Source: Brevibacillus massiliensis
Lineage (GTDB): Bacteria; Bacillota; Bacilli; Brevibacillales; Brevibacillaceae
Length of the DNA stretch: 64,000 nt
Direction of reading: 5' to 3'
Assembly (NCBI RefSeq): GCF_000311785.1
Contig: NZ_HE978539.1
Span: 213,955-277,954 of the forward strand
Below, one piece after another: positions 28,520 through 38,163 of the stretch; the first letter of the stretch is position 1; every line of letters begins with the position of its first letter. Both the position numbers and the translations under genes were made by a program. The notes under the pieces are model-generated. The model worked only from the letters and a program-made list of their open reading frames with translations. It did not search any database and had not been told where the DNA came from.

Positions 28520-28535
28520 TGGCACGGCACTTGCT
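28520..28535 (+). promoter_or_regulatory. Sigma-54 (-24/-12) promoter
   Basis: TGGCACGGCACTTGCT matches the sigma-54 consensus TGGCAC-N5-TTGCW. The invariant GG (28521-28522) and GC (28533-28534) are 10 bases apart, the required spacing. It lies about 30 bases before the acyl-CoA dehydrogenase start. Confidence 0.93.
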
Positions 28536-28566
28536 ATACCTGCAAGTGAAGGAAAGGAGGCCAATC

Positions 28567-29697
28567 ATGCAAGAAGAAATCTCGATGATACGGAGTTTTG
28601 TCCGTACATTATCCGAGGATCAATTTCTCCCTATGGCCCAGGAAATAGACAGGACCGAAGAGATGCCCAAGTCGCACGTGCGGTTGTTGGCCGAACACGG
28701 GTTGTTTGGGGTCAACGTCCCGGAGGTTTACGGCGGTTCCGGAGGTTCCTCGCTCAGTCACCTGATCACGATTGAAGAAGTGGCCCGCTCATGTGCGGCT
28801 ACATCTGTCCTTTTGACCACACAAGCTCTGGCGATTGCTCCCTTGTTGATCGCGGGGACGGAGGAACAGAAGAAAAAGTACGTGATACCGCTGGCAAAGG
28901 GGGATTTCCTTGGGGCTTTCGGCATTACGGAAGCGGGGGCCGGTTCTGATACGGCTTCGATCTCAACCAGGGCGATCAGAGAAGGGGATTTCTACATCTT
29001 AAACGGCCGGAAAGTTTTTATCACGAACGGAGGAGAAGCAGGCGTCTACATCTTTGTGACAACCGTAGACACATCCAAAAAGAACTTGGGAATTACGCTG
29101 TTTATCGTCGATGAGGGAACGTCCGGTCTTTCTTTTGGGCGCAAGGAAGAAAAGATGGGCATCAGGGGCTCGGTCACCAGGGAAGTCATCCTCGACAACG
29201 TGCGCGTTCACCGCTCGCAGATGCTGGGAGCGGAAGGGGGCGGCTTTAAGGTCTTGATGAAGTCGCTGAATCACACCAGGCCGGGAGTGGCGGCCCAAGC
29301 GTTGGGCATCGCCCAAGGGGCGTTTGAAGTGGCGGTCCGGTATGCGAAAGGGCGGGTCCAGTTCAACAGGGAAATCGCCAGCTTCCAGGGCATCCGGTTT
29401 ATGCTGGCCGATATGGCAACACAGATCGAAGCGGCCCGCAGACTCGTCTACTACACAGCCGAGCTGTTGGACAGCGGCTCCCGGGAAGTCGTCCAGGCAG
29501 CTTCCATGGCAAAACTGTTCGCTTCCGACATGGCGATGAAGGTGACGACTGACGCCGTCCAGATTTTGGGGGGGAATGGCTACATGCGGGACTACCCGGT
29601 GGAGCGGATGATGCGGGATGCCAAGATAACGCAAATCTACGAGGGAACCAATCAGATTCAGCGGTTGATCATAGCAAAGGAAATATTGGGCAGGTGA
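28567..29697 (+). CDS. Acyl-CoA dehydrogenase
   Basis: FAD enzyme of 376 residues, standard for short/medium or branched-chain ACADs. Signatures: [52 protein letters not shown] and the catalytic-Glu region [12 protein letters not shown] at 28567 follows AAAGGAGG. First gene after the sigma-54 promoter; its TGA overlaps a GTG of the next gene. The chain type of the substrate cannot be told from sequence. Confidence 0.93.
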   Translation: MQEEISMIRSFVRTLSEDQFLPMAQEIDRTEEMPKSHVRLLAEHGLFGVNVPEVYGGSGGSSLSHLITIEEVARSCAATSVLLTTQALAIAPLLIAGTEEQKKKYVIPLAKGDFLGAFGITEAGAGSDTASISTRAIREGDFYILNGRKVFITNGGEAGVYIFVTTVDTSKKNLGITLFIVDEGTSGLSFGRKEEKMGIRGSVTREVILDNVRVHRSQMLGAEGGGFKVLMKSLNHTRPGVAAQALGIAQGAFEVAVRYAKGRVQFNREIASFQGIRFMLADMATQIEAARRLVYYTAELLDSGSREVVQAASMAKLFASDMAMKVTTDAVQILGGNGYMRDYPVERMMRDAKITQIYEGTNQIQRLIIAKEILGR

Positions 29698-29702
29698 GAC
29701 AG

Positions 29703-30557
29703 GTGAAATGCTTTGTGATCGGCGGCGGTCTGATGGGTTCGGGAATCGCTCAGACAGCCGCGCAGGCAGAAATGGAAGTGACAGTCGCAGACGTCAGCCA
29801 GGAGGCTTTGGCCAAAACGAGGGAGAAAATCAGCGATTCGCTGCATCGCCTTGAAAGGAAGGGAAAGCTGGCCGATGCGTCGGCGGTAAAGGAGCGGATC
29901 GGGTATCAGACTGACTGGGCCGGCATCTCGGAAGCGGACCTGATCATCGAAGCGGTTCCGGAAAACCTTGCGTTGAAACAGCGCGTGTTCAAACAGCTGG
30001 ATGAATCGGCTGCGGCGGGAGCCCTGCTGGCCAGCAACACCTCCTGCCTGTCGATTACGGCGATCGGTGCCGTCACCAACCGGCCGGAGAATGTCGTAGG
30101 CATGCACTTTTTCAGTCCAGTCCCGATGATGCCGCTTCTGGAGGTAGTCAAAGGACGCAAGACGGCAAAGGCGACGGTTGAGAGGGCGGCGGCGATCGGA
30201 GAAAAGCTGGGGAAGCGGGTCATTATCGCCCAAAAAGATTACCCCGGATTTCTCATGAACCGGATATGGCTGCCGATGGTGAATGAGGCCTGCTACGCCC
30301 TGATGGAGGGAGTGGGGACGCCGGAGGATATCGATCAGGGTTTTGTCAATGGGTATGGCCACAAAATGGGACCTTTGAGGACGCTCGACATGGCCGGGCT
30401 GGATGTGGCATTGGCGGCCATGGAGGCCCTGTACGAGGGATTTGGCGATCCCAAATACCGCCCGTGCCCCCTGCTCAGGAACATGGTCGAAGCCGGGGAG
30501 TTGGGCGTGAAAACGGGCAAAGGCTTTTACTCTTATGCAGACGACGGAGGGGATTGA
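29703..30557 (+). CDS. 3-hydroxyacyl-CoA dehydrogenase (3-hydroxybutyryl-CoA type)
   Basis: NAD-dependent oxidation of a 3-hydroxyacyl-CoA. Rossmann motif CFVIGGGLMGSGIAQTAAQA; catalytic His in VVGMHFFSPVPMMPLLEVV and Glu in this segment; the C-terminal domain YPGFLMNRIWLPMVNEAC is typical of the ~285-residue HBD family. GTG at 29703 is preferred (AGGTGAG upstream), but GTG 29694, overlapping the previous stop, is possible. No separate enoyl-CoA hydratase gene is in the operon. Confidence 0.9.
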   Translation: MKCFVIGGGLMGSGIAQTAAQAEMEVTVADVSQEALAKTREKISDSLHRLERKGKLADASAVKERIGYQTDWAGISEADLIIEAVPENLALKQRVFKQLDESAAAGALLASNTSCLSITAIGAVTNRPENVVGMHFFSPVPMMPLLEVVKGRKTAKATVERAAAIGEKLGKRVIIAQKDYPGFLMNRIWLPMVNEACYALMEGVGTPEDIDQGFVNGYGHKMGPLRTLDMAGLDVALAAMEALYEGFGDPKYRPCPLLRNMVEAGELGVKTGKGFYSYADDGGD

Positions 30558-30558
30558 G

Positions 30559-32272
30559 ATGCATGTAGGAGATGCGTTGGTACAGATGTTGCTGCAGATG
30601 AAGGCTGACACCGTGTTCGGGGTGCCGGGAGGGCAGACGCTCCCGCTTTACGACGGCATCCACAACACCAAGGGAAAGGTTCGCCACATCGTGATGCGGG
30701 CGGAAAAAAACGCTGCGTATGCCGCAGTCGCGTATGCCAGATTGACCAACCGGGTCGGGGTCTGCGATGCGACAGTCGGACCCGGAGCGGCCGAGTTTAC
30801 CGCCGGGCTGGGAGAAGCCTTCAATTCCTCGACGCCGGTTTTTGCCCTGTTCAGCGATCTGCCGTTGGAGTGGGAGCACCTTCGGGACCGCGGAAACGCC
30901 TCGCAGGGCTTTTACCAGCTTGAGATGGTAAAGCCTTTTACCAAATGGACAGGGAGAATCACCAGCCAAAAGGCACTGCCGGACATGATCCGGAATGCCT
31001 TTATCAAAGCGGTATCGGGACGGCCGGGTCCGGTGGCGCTGTCGATTCACGAGGACGTGTTTAAAGAAGCGTGGAGCGGGGACGTGCCGGATATGCCGGA
31101 CAATCTCGCCGTTTTTTCCTCGGCATCGACCATCGGCGGAGGACGCCCAAATCGAGCTGGCACTGTCTGTTCTGACAGCAGCCGAGAAGCCGGTGATGAT
31201 TGTCGGCGGAGGGGCGATGCTGTCCCGGGCGGAAGCGGAAGTTACGGCTCTGGCCGAAGCCTTGACAATCCCGGTTTTGCAAACGTTTACAGGCAGAGGG
31301 GTGATCCCCGACGACCATCCCCTGGGGATCGGCATGGCCGGCGGGATCGGCACCTTGTCCGCCAAGCAGCTGGCGGAAGAAGCGGATGTCGTCTTCCTCG
31401 TCGGGTTCAAGTCGGGCCAGAACACGACCTTTACCTGGCAGATCCCGACCTCCCAGCAAACCGTGATTCACCTGGACATTGACGAGGCGGAAATCGGCAG
31501 GGTGTTCCAGGCCGATGTAGGGCTTGTCGGCGATGCCAAAGCGACACTGGCCAAAATGCTGCAGTTGGCCGCTGAAAAGCCCTTGCATCGCGAGTATCCG
31601 GAGCGGCAGGAATGGATCGCCGCAGCCAAAAAGAACTGGGAAGAGTACGTGCAGGCCGAGATATCGGCCGAATCGGAGTGGCTAAAGCCGCAGCAGGTGC
31701 TGGACGCGCTCAACCAGATAGCCCAGCCGGACGACATTCTGGTATGTGACGCGAGTTTCTCCAGCGGTTGGGGCGCCGTCTACTTCAAGCACAAAGCGGC
31801 GGGCAGGAGGCTGCTTACGCCGCGGGGGCTTGCCGGTCTGGGCTTTGGACTGCCGGCGGCGATCGGCGCCGCTGCGGCCGGCACGCGCGGTGAGGTGTAC
31901 CTGCTTGCCGGCGACGGAGGCTTTGCCTACACCGTCGGAGAATTGGCGACGCTGCAGGCGTACGGTCTAAAAGTCAATATCCTCGTTCTCGACAACCGGA
32001 ATTGGGGCTGGATGGAATGGCTGAACAAGTTGAACTACGACAAGGAGTACTTCGATTTGCCGGCAGTCGATTTCGCCAAGGTAAGTGCGGGCTTCGGCCT
32101 GCGGGGCTTTCGGGTGAAGGGCAAAAAGCAGCTGGCCGAAGCATTGGCGGAAGCGAGGAAAGCGACGGTGTCCACAGTCATCCATGTGGATACAACTCTC
32201 TGGGAGACGCCGGTCCTGGGGTTCCGCGAGGCGATCGGGCGAAGACAAAACGCGCCGGTAAAGTACATGTAG
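30559..32272 (+). pseudogene. Thiamine-diphosphate-dependent enzyme, frameshifted in a T6 run
   Basis: Acetolactate synthase/2-oxoacid decarboxylase superfamily. The N-terminal half (VGDALVQMLLQMKADTVFGV, RAEKNAAYAAVAYA with the catalytic Glu) is in one frame. The central and C-terminal domains (KPVMIVGGGAMLSRAEAE; ThDP motif LLAGDGGFAYTVGE ... LVLDNRNWG) continue in the +1 frame to 32272. Removing one T from the six at 31112-31117 joins them as DNLAVFPRHRPSAEDAQIEL, giving a normal 570-residue protein. It may be a sequencing error, a real null mutation or slippage. ATG 30559 follows GGAGGGG. The reaction is unknown: ThDP lyase, decarboxylase or hydrolase are all possible. Confidence 0.85.
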
Positions 32273-32285
32273 GAGGCTGGTGACG

Positions 32286-33437
32286 ATGCAATTTCCCCTT
32301 TCCAGTTTTAAAAATCCGACGGAGATCATCTACGGCTTTGAAGCGGCCGGGCAGCTGCGGCCGATCCTGGACCGGCAAGGGTTTAAGCGGATCCTGGTGA
32401 TTACCGACCCGGGGATTGTCGCAGCCGGTCTGCTGCGGGATGTGGAGCGGCAGTTGGAGGGGCTTGTGTACGCCGTATATGCCGAAGTGGAGCCGAATCC
32501 TTCAGTGGTTACCTGTGAGCGGGCACTGGCCGCGCTGCAGGAGGTAAAAGCGGAAGTCCTGGTGGCGATCGGCGGCGGCAGCGCCATCGACGTCGCCAAG
32601 GCCGTAGGCTTGCTGGCTGTCAACGGGGGCAGCATTGTCGATTACGAAGGCATCGACACGTTCGCCCAACCGATCCTTCCGCTGATTGCCATCCCCACTA
32701 CGGCCGGGACGGCAAGCGAGGTAACCATTTTTACCGTCATTACCGACGTCGACAGGCAGTACAAGCTGACTGTCGGCGGGTATAAATTGGCGCCGCGCTG
32801 GGCGCTGGTCGATCCGCTCATGACGGTATCGATGCCGAAGCAGATCACCGCTTCGACGGGATTGGACGCCTTGGTCCACGCCATCGAATCCTACACCTCA
32901 AAAATGGCCTATCCGCTGTCCAAGGCGCTGGCCCGGGAAGCGATCCGGCTGATCAGCGGCCATTTGCGCCAGGCGGTGTACAGCGGCGATCAGCTGGCGG
33001 CCCGGGATAAAATGCTGATGGGCAGCTTGCTGGCGGGACTCGCCTTCAGCAACACCCGCTTAGGCGTATGCCACGCGATGAGTCACCCGGTCAGCGCGAT
33101 GTTCGGGGTGCCGCACGGTGTAGCCAACTCCATCTTGATCCCCCACGTGATGGAGTACAACGCGCTTGCCGTTCCGGAGCTGTTTGCCGATATCGCCGAA
33201 GACATGGGGGAGAACACGGCGGGTCTCACCTTGATGGAAAAGGCCGGAAAAGCTGTCGAGGCGGTGCGAAAACTGTCCAGGGACATCGGGATTCCCGCTC
33301 GGTTTTCCGATTTTCAACTGGACCGCGGCAGAATTCGGGACATGGCGCGGGATGCGATGAAAAGCGGGAATATTCCGATCAATCCCCGCAAGGTGTCGCA
33401 GGACGATCTGATTTTGCTTTACGAACAAGCATTGTGA
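32286..33437 (+). CDS. Iron-containing alcohol dehydrogenase
   Basis: Group III NAD(P)-dependent alcohol dehydrogenase of 383 residues. NAD motif VLVAIGGGSAIDVAKAVGLL, IPTTAGTASEVT, and metal-ligand histidines in CHAMSHPVSAMFGVPHG, with the Asp/His ligands in DALVHAIES. ATG 32286 is used (GGAGG 9 bases away) instead of GTG 32280. In this operon it probably interconverts an alcohol and an aldehyde intermediate. Confidence 0.92.
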   Translation: MQFPLSSFKNPTEIIYGFEAAGQLRPILDRQGFKRILVITDPGIVAAGLLRDVERQLEGLVYAVYAEVEPNPSVVTCERALAALQEVKAEVLVAIGGGSAIDVAKAVGLLAVNGGSIVDYEGIDTFAQPILPLIAIPTTAGTASEVTIFTVITDVDRQYKLTVGGYKLAPRWALVDPLMTVSMPKQITASTGLDALVHAIESYTSKMAYPLSKALAREAIRLISGHLRQAVYSGDQLAARDKMLMGSLLAGLAFSNTRLGVCHAMSHPVSAMFGVPHGVANSILIPHVMEYNALAVPELFADIAEDMGENTAGLTLMEKAGKAVEAVRKLSRDIGIPARFSDFQLDRGRIRDMARDAMKSGNIPINPRKVSQDDLILLYEQAL

Positions 33438-33447
33438 GGGATGGGGC

Positions 33448-34206
33448 ATGAGACTGTTTGATTTATCGGGGAAGACGGCGTTGGTGACAGGGGGCGGCAG
33501 AGGCTTGGGCAGGGGCATCGCCCTCGCCTTGGCCGAAGCCGGAGCGGACGTGGCCGTCGTCAGCCGGACCGGCGGCGAGCTCGCGGAAGTCTGCCAAAGA
33601 ATCGCGGAGTTTTCCCGCAAGCCGTTTTGCCAGGCGTTGGACTTGCGTGACAGTGAAGCGCTAAGGCAGTTTGTGGACCGGCTGGTCAGGGAACAGGGGA
33701 AGCTGGACATCTTGGTGAATGCCGCCGGAGTCAACGTCCGCAAACCTTTTTTGGAGATATCCGGGGATGATTGGGAGTATGTCATGGACGTCAATTTGCG
33801 GAGCGTGCTGGCGGCCAGCCAGATCGTCATTCCCTACATGCAGAGGGTGCAGCAAGGACGGATTATCAACATCGCCTCGCTGACGAGTGAAATCGGTTTG
33901 CGGGATATGGCGGCTTACGGTGCCAGCAAGGGGGGAGTTTCCCAGCTAACGAAAGCTATGGCAGTTGAATTCGCCAGGGACGGCATTCGGGTAAATGCGA
34001 TCGGCCCGGGCTATTTCAAAACGCGGCTGACTGAGCCGGTGTTTCGCGACGAGCAGAGAAGAGACTGGATCCTCTCGAGAATTCCCTTGGGGAGAACGGG
34101 AGAAGATCGCGATCTGGCGGGAGCGGCGATCTTTTTGGCGTCGGCTGCATCCGACTACATAACGGGACAGACCATTTATGTGGACGGCGGATGGCTCAGC
34201 GCCTAA
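33448..34206 (+). CDS. SDR-family NAD(P)-dependent oxidoreductase
   Basis: Classical short-chain dehydrogenase of 252 residues: cofactor motif ALVTGGGRGLGRGIALALAE, NNAG-equivalent LVNAAGVNV, catalytic Ser in INIASLTSEIG and Y-x3-K in AYGASKGG, C-terminal GQTIYVDGGW. It starts 11 bases after the Fe-ADH stop. The substrate is not predictable; 3-oxoacyl and sugar/polyol substrates are common in this class. Confidence 0.9.
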   Translation: MRLFDLSGKTALVTGGGRGLGRGIALALAEAGADVAVVSRTGGELAEVCQRIAEFSRKPFCQALDLRDSEALRQFVDRLVREQGKLDILVNAAGVNVRKPFLEISGDDWEYVMDVNLRSVLAASQIVIPYMQRVQQGRIINIASLTSEIGLRDMAAYGASKGGVSQLTKAMAVEFARDGIRVNAIGPGYFKTRLTEPVFRDEQRRDWILSRIPLGRTGEDRDLAGAAIFLASAASDYITGQTIYVDGGWLSA

Positions 34207-34259
34207 ACAGCTCGGCTCGTACCTGCCTTCAAGAAATACTATACGAGGAGGGATCATTG

Positions 34260-35510
34260 GTGAAAAGATGGCTGTCGTTCTTGCTTACAGGTTTGATCGC
34301 CTTGACAACTGCTTGTTCAGGCAGTCCCGCTGCAGGTGGCGGCGGGGAGAAGGAAGTCCTGCAAATTGGCGCTCTTTACCCGTTGACCGGTTCCTCGGCC
34401 CTGCTTGGCGACGAAAGCTACCGCGGAGCCGAGCTGGCCGTCAAGCTTCGCAACCAGAACGGCGGTGTAGCCGGGGGGAAAACAGTGGAGTTGGTCAAAA
34501 CGGATGCGCCTGACGCGAATGCGGCGCAGGCCGAAGCGGACCGGCTCATCACCCAAAAAGGCGTCAAACTGATCCTGGGGTCCTACTCAAGCTCGATCTC
34601 GTTCGCCGCCAGCGAAGTGACGGAGCGAAACGGCGTGCTTTACTGGGAACTGGGGGCTGTCTCCGACCAGGTGACCGAGAGGGGATACAAGTACGTCATT
34701 CGGACAAATCCGCCCGCCTCCCACTTCTCCAAGATCGAAATTGATTACATCAAAGATGTTGTAGCCGAGAAGCTGGGGAAGAATCCATCCGATCTGCGGA
34801 TCGGGATCGTGCATGAAGACTCCCTGTACGGTACGACAGTGGCCGAATTTGTCAAAAAGTACGCCGAGGAAGCCAACTTGAAGCTGGCCACCATCCAGCC
34901 GTACAATTTGAAGTCGGTCGATCTGTCTTCTGTCGTTCTCAACGTCAAAGAGGCGAAGCCGGACGTATTGATCGGCGTGTCCTACCTCAATGACGCCATC
35001 CTGTTCTGGCGGCAGGCCAAAGAGCTGGGCCTGGATGTTCCCGTCTTCATTGGAACGGGCGGCGGACATACGATGAGCGACTTCCAGAAAGCGCTGGGCA
35101 AGGATGTCGACGGCATCTTAAACGTGGACTTTCCGCAGTACGAGATCAACAAGGAGTACACGCCCGGACTGGACGACTTTGTCAAGCTGTACAAGGACAC
35201 CTATGGGGAAGAGCCTCGCTCCGGCCACTCGCTGGCCAACTTCATGGGGACCAATGTGCTCCTGGACGTGATTGACCAGGTGGGCGATATCGATCCGGAC
35301 AAGCTTCGCGAGGCTGCGATGAATTACAAGCTGGAGCCGGGAAAATCGGCGACCGGCTGGGGCATCCAGTTTGACGAGAAGGGCCAAAACAAGCTGGGGC
35401 AGCCGTACGTCCACCAGTGGATCGACGGGAAGCTGGTCGTCGTCTGGCCGAAGGGAGCGGCGCTGAAAGATGTGACGCTGCCGATGCCGAAATGGAGCGA
35501 AAGACAATAA
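34260..35510 (+). CDS. Liv-type ABC transporter substrate-binding lipoprotein
   Basis: Periplasmic-binding-fold type 1 protein (LivJ/urea/amide family) of 416 residues, lipid-anchored through LLTGLIALTTACSG. The mature start VLQIGALYPLTGSSALLGDE is typical of the family. GTG 34260 is used, seven bases after GGAGGG; TTG 34257 is the alternative. It leads the importer genes that follow, and its ligand is probably the growth substrate of the operon. Confidence 0.92.
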   Translation: MKRWLSFLLTGLIALTTACSGSPAAGGGGEKEVLQIGALYPLTGSSALLGDESYRGAELAVKLRNQNGGVAGGKTVELVKTDAPDANAAQAEADRLITQKGVKLILGSYSSSISFAASEVTERNGVLYWELGAVSDQVTERGYKYVIRTNPPASHFSKIEIDYIKDVVAEKLGKNPSDLRIGIVHEDSLYGTTVAEFVKKYAEEANLKLATIQPYNLKSVDLSSVVLNVKEAKPDVLIGVSYLNDAILFWRQAKELGLDVPVFIGTGGGHTMSDFQKALGKDVDGILNVDFPQYEINKEYTPGLDDFVKLYKDTYGEEPRSGHSLANFMGTNVLLDVIDQVGDIDPDKLREAAMNYKLEPGKSATGWGIQFDEKGQNKLGQPYVHQWIDGKLVVVWPKGAALKDVTLPMPKWSERQ

Positions 35511-35538
35511 GACAAGGATGCAAGGGAGGGGGTTTGGA

Positions 35539-36426
35539 TTGACACAGTTTGCGCAGGTCGTCATCTCCGGGATTCTGGTTGGGGGGATCTACGCCTTGAT
35601 CAGCATGGGGCTGAACTTGATCTTGGGGGTTGTCAGAATCATCAATTTTGCGCATGGGGAATTCTTGATGATCGCGATGTACATCAGCTTTTTGCTTTAC
35701 AGTACGTGGGGGCTGGACCCTTACGTCTCTGCGCCGATTGTGGCACTGGCTTTGTTTGTCTTCGGCTGGCTGGTGCACCGGGTGATCATCCAGCCCATAC
35801 TGGACACTTCGGCAACGGTGAAGATTTTTGCCACTCTGGGCCTTTCCATTACCCTGCAAAACTTTGCCTTGATGATGTGGAACGCCGACTACCGCACGGT
35901 CCAAACAGCTTATCAGACCACCGTAATCCGCATGGGGGAAGTCGCTGTCAGCGTTCCGCGGCTGATCGCTTTTCTCGTCGCAGTGCTGATCTCGCTCGGC
36001 CTGTTCCTGTTCCTCAAATACACCCTGACGGGGAAAGCCATCCGGGCCGTCGCCATGGAAAAAAGGGCAGCAGCGCTGGCGGGGATTCCCGTAAAGCGAA
36101 TCTACCTTTTGGCCTTTGGCATCGGGTCGGGGCTGGTCGGGCTGGCCGGCTCGCTGCTGATGCCGATCTACTACGTATTTCCCACCGTGGGCACCTTGTT
36201 TGTGCTGACAGCTTTTGTCGTGGTCGTGCTCGGCGGGATGGGAAGCATGTTTGGGGCTTTTCTCGGCGGCCTGCTGATCGGCCTGGTCGAAGCGCTGGCC
36301 GGGGTGTGGATCTCGCCCGGCTTAAAAGAGGCAGTCTATTTCGCTATCTTCATCCTGGTGCTGCTGTTTCGCCCTTCCGGCCTGTTCAGCCTGGGCAAAG
36401 GTTCTGAGGAGGTGGGGCTGAAATGA
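35539..36426 (+). CDS. Liv-type ABC transporter permease (LivH family)
   Basis: Polytopic permease of 295 residues: VVISGILVGGIYALISMGLN, LGVVRIINFAHGEFLMI and the late VVLGGMGSMFGAFLGGLLIG are LivH hallmarks. TTG 35539 is preferred since GGGAGGGGG lies just upstream, making the earlier ATG part of the binding site. It overlaps the next permease by ATGA. Confidence 0.92.
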   Translation: MTQFAQVVISGILVGGIYALISMGLNLILGVVRIINFAHGEFLMIAMYISFLLYSTWGLDPYVSAPIVALALFVFGWLVHRVIIQPILDTSATVKIFATLGLSITLQNFALMMWNADYRTVQTAYQTTVIRMGEVAVSVPRLIAFLVAVLISLGLFLFLKYTLTGKAIRAVAMEKRAAALAGIPVKRIYLLAFGIGSGLVGLAGSLLMPIYYVFPTVGTLFVLTAFVVVVLGGMGSMFGAFLGGLLIGLVEALAGVWISPGLKEAVYFAIFILVLLFRPSGLFSLGKGSEEVGLK

Positions 36427-37457
36427 AACGGGCGGTAACCAAATCAACGCTGCTCTGGCTCTTGGTCCTGCTCATCGCGCTGCTGATTCCTGTGGTCGTC
36501 GAGAACAAGTTCTACATGCACACCCTGATCTTGATCCTGTTTTACGCGGCCGTCAGCGGTTCGTGGAATATTTTGGCGGGGTACGCCGGGCAGCTCTCCC
36601 TGGGACATGCCATCTTCTTCGGCCTCGGCGCCTACACGTCCACCCTACTGTTCATGAACGGGGGAGTATCGCCGTGGATAGGCATGTGTGCCGCCCTCGC
36701 GTTGTGCATGCTGGTGGGAGCCTGTATCGGCTACCCGTGCTTCCGCCTGAAGGGGCCGTTCTTTACCCTCGCCACCCTCGCCTTCTCAGAGGTAATCCGA
36801 TTGGTCGCCTCCTTCTGGAAGGAGCTGACGAACGGCGCGGTCGGCCTCAACATTCCGTTCCAGGCCGGCTTTTCAAACCTGATGTTCCGGGGCAAAGAAC
36901 CGTATTACTACATCGCCTTGGGCGTCTTATGCCTGGTGATCGCCGTTACCTACTGGATTGACCGGTCAAAAATGGGCGCCTATCTGATCGCGATCCGCGA
37001 GAATGAAGAAGCGGCTGACGCGCTGGGAATCCCGATTACAAGATACAAGCTGTACGCCGTGCTGATCAGCTCCGGTCTGGCGGGCATCACCGGGGTATTT
37101 TACGCCCAATACATTTTGTTTATCGAACCGGAGGCCATGTTTAACGTCAACTTTTCCGTTCAGGTAGCCCTGATCTCGATTATCGGCGGCATGGGCACGG
37201 TAGCGGGACCGGTCCTTGGCGCGGTGTTGATGATTCCCTTAAACGAGCTTCTGCGTTCGGCCTTTTCCGGATTAAACGGGTTGAACTTCTTCCTCTACGG
37301 CATCGTCTTGATCCTCGTCGTCTCTTTTATCCCCAATGGCATCCTGCCGACGCTTCGGGGCTGGCTGAGTAAAAAGCGGGCGAATCGCCATTCGCAGCTG
37401 ACACAGGCGATTCCCGGCACGCAAAAAGGGGGTGGGCAAGTTGATTCTGCAAATTGA
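36423..37457 (+). CDS. Liv-type ABC transporter permease (LivM family)
   Basis: Second permease of the importer, 344 residues, with about nine hydrophobic segments. SWNILAGYAGQLSLGHAIFF and FFTLATLAFSEVIRL are the LivM core, and SIIGGMGTVAGPVLGAVLM is the EAA-like loop. Its ATG overlaps the LivH stop. A charged C-terminal tail (residues ~320-344) extends past the last helix and overlaps the start of the ATPase gene. Confidence 0.92.
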   Translation: MKRAVTKSTLLWLLVLLIALLIPVVVENKFYMHTLILILFYAAVSGSWNILAGYAGQLSLGHAIFFGLGAYTSTLLFMNGGVSPWIGMCAALALCMLVGACIGYPCFRLKGPFFTLATLAFSEVIRLVASFWKELTNGAVGLNIPFQAGFSNLMFRGKEPYYYIALGVLCLVIAVTYWIDRSKMGAYLIAIRENEEAADALGIPITRYKLYAVLISSGLAGITGVFYAQYILFIEPEAMFNVNFSVQVALISIIGGMGTVAGPVLGAVLMIPLNELLRSAFSGLNGLNFFLYGIVLILVVSFIPNGILPTLRGWLSKKRANRHSQLTQAIPGTQKGGGQVDSAN

Positions 37458-38163
37458 TCAGGTTGTCAAGCAGTTTGGCGGGATTGCGGCTGTGAACGGA
37501 GTGAGTTTTAAGGTTGGCAAACAGGAAATCGTCGGAATTATCGGACCGAATGGGGCGGGCAAGACCACACTGTTCAACCTGATCTCGGGGGCACTTCCTG
37601 TCACTTCCGGCTCCATCCGCTTTAAAGGAGAAGAGATCACCAATCAAAAGGCCCATCTCATCTGCCAAAAGGGAATCGGCAGGACATTTCAGGTGGTAAA
37701 GCCGTTCGGCAATATCAGCGTGCTGGAAAATGTCAAAATCGGCGCCTTTAACCGGATACAAAAGTCCAGAGAGGCGACAGAGTACGCCGAGTACGTCCTG
37801 GAAAAAGTGGCTCTGATCCACCGGAGAGACTCTGTTGCCAAAAGTTTGACGATCGCCGACAAGAAGCGGCTGGAAGTCGCCAAAGCGCTGGCCACCCAAC
37901 CGGAACTGCTGCTGCTCGACGAAGTAATGGCAGGCTTGAATCCCGGCGAGATTCACGAGATTATCCCGCTGATCGGCAGTTTGGCGAAGGATGGCCTGAC
38001 CCTGGTGATCATCGAACACATCATGGAGGTCATCATGCAGCTGTCCCAGCGGATTGTCGTGATTCATCACGGTGAAAAAATCGCCGAGGGCAGTCCAACC
38101 GAGGTGACAAGCAATCCCAAAGTGATCGAGGCATACCTGGGGGAGGCGGTGTCGTTTGCTTAA
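37441..38163 (+). CDS. Liv-type ABC transporter ATP-binding protein (LivG family)
   Basis: Cytoplasmic ATPase of the importer. Walker A GPNGAGKTTLFN, LivG-specific GIGRTFQVVKPFGNISVLEN, a degenerate signature region AKSLTIADKKRLEVAKALA in place of LSGGQ (usual variation in LivG is LSYGxQR), and Walker B LLLLDEVMAGLNPGE. TTG 37441 is chosen for its spacing to AAAGGGGGTG; GTG 37432 is an alternative. The weak signature motif is notable: TIADKKR in place of the usual YGxQRR. Confidence 0.9.
   Translation: MILQIDQVVKQFGGIAAVNGVSFKVGKQEIVGIIGPNGAGKTTLFNLISGALPVTSGSIRFKGEEITNQKAHLICQKGIGRTFQVVKPFGNISVLENVKIGAFNRIQKSREATEYAEYVLEKVALIHRRDSVAKSLTIADKKRLEVAKALATQPELLLLDEVMAGLNPGEIHEIIPLIGSLAKDGLTLVIIEHIMEVIMQLSQRIVVIHHGEKIAEGSPTEVTSNPKVIEAYLGEAVSFA

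Noticed and set aside
31112..31117. Programmed slippage on T6 to make two ThDP-enzyme products
   Set aside because: Six Ts are shorter than most known transcriptional slippage sites and no stimulatory structure is evident. A simple indel is the better explanation, although it was not excluded.
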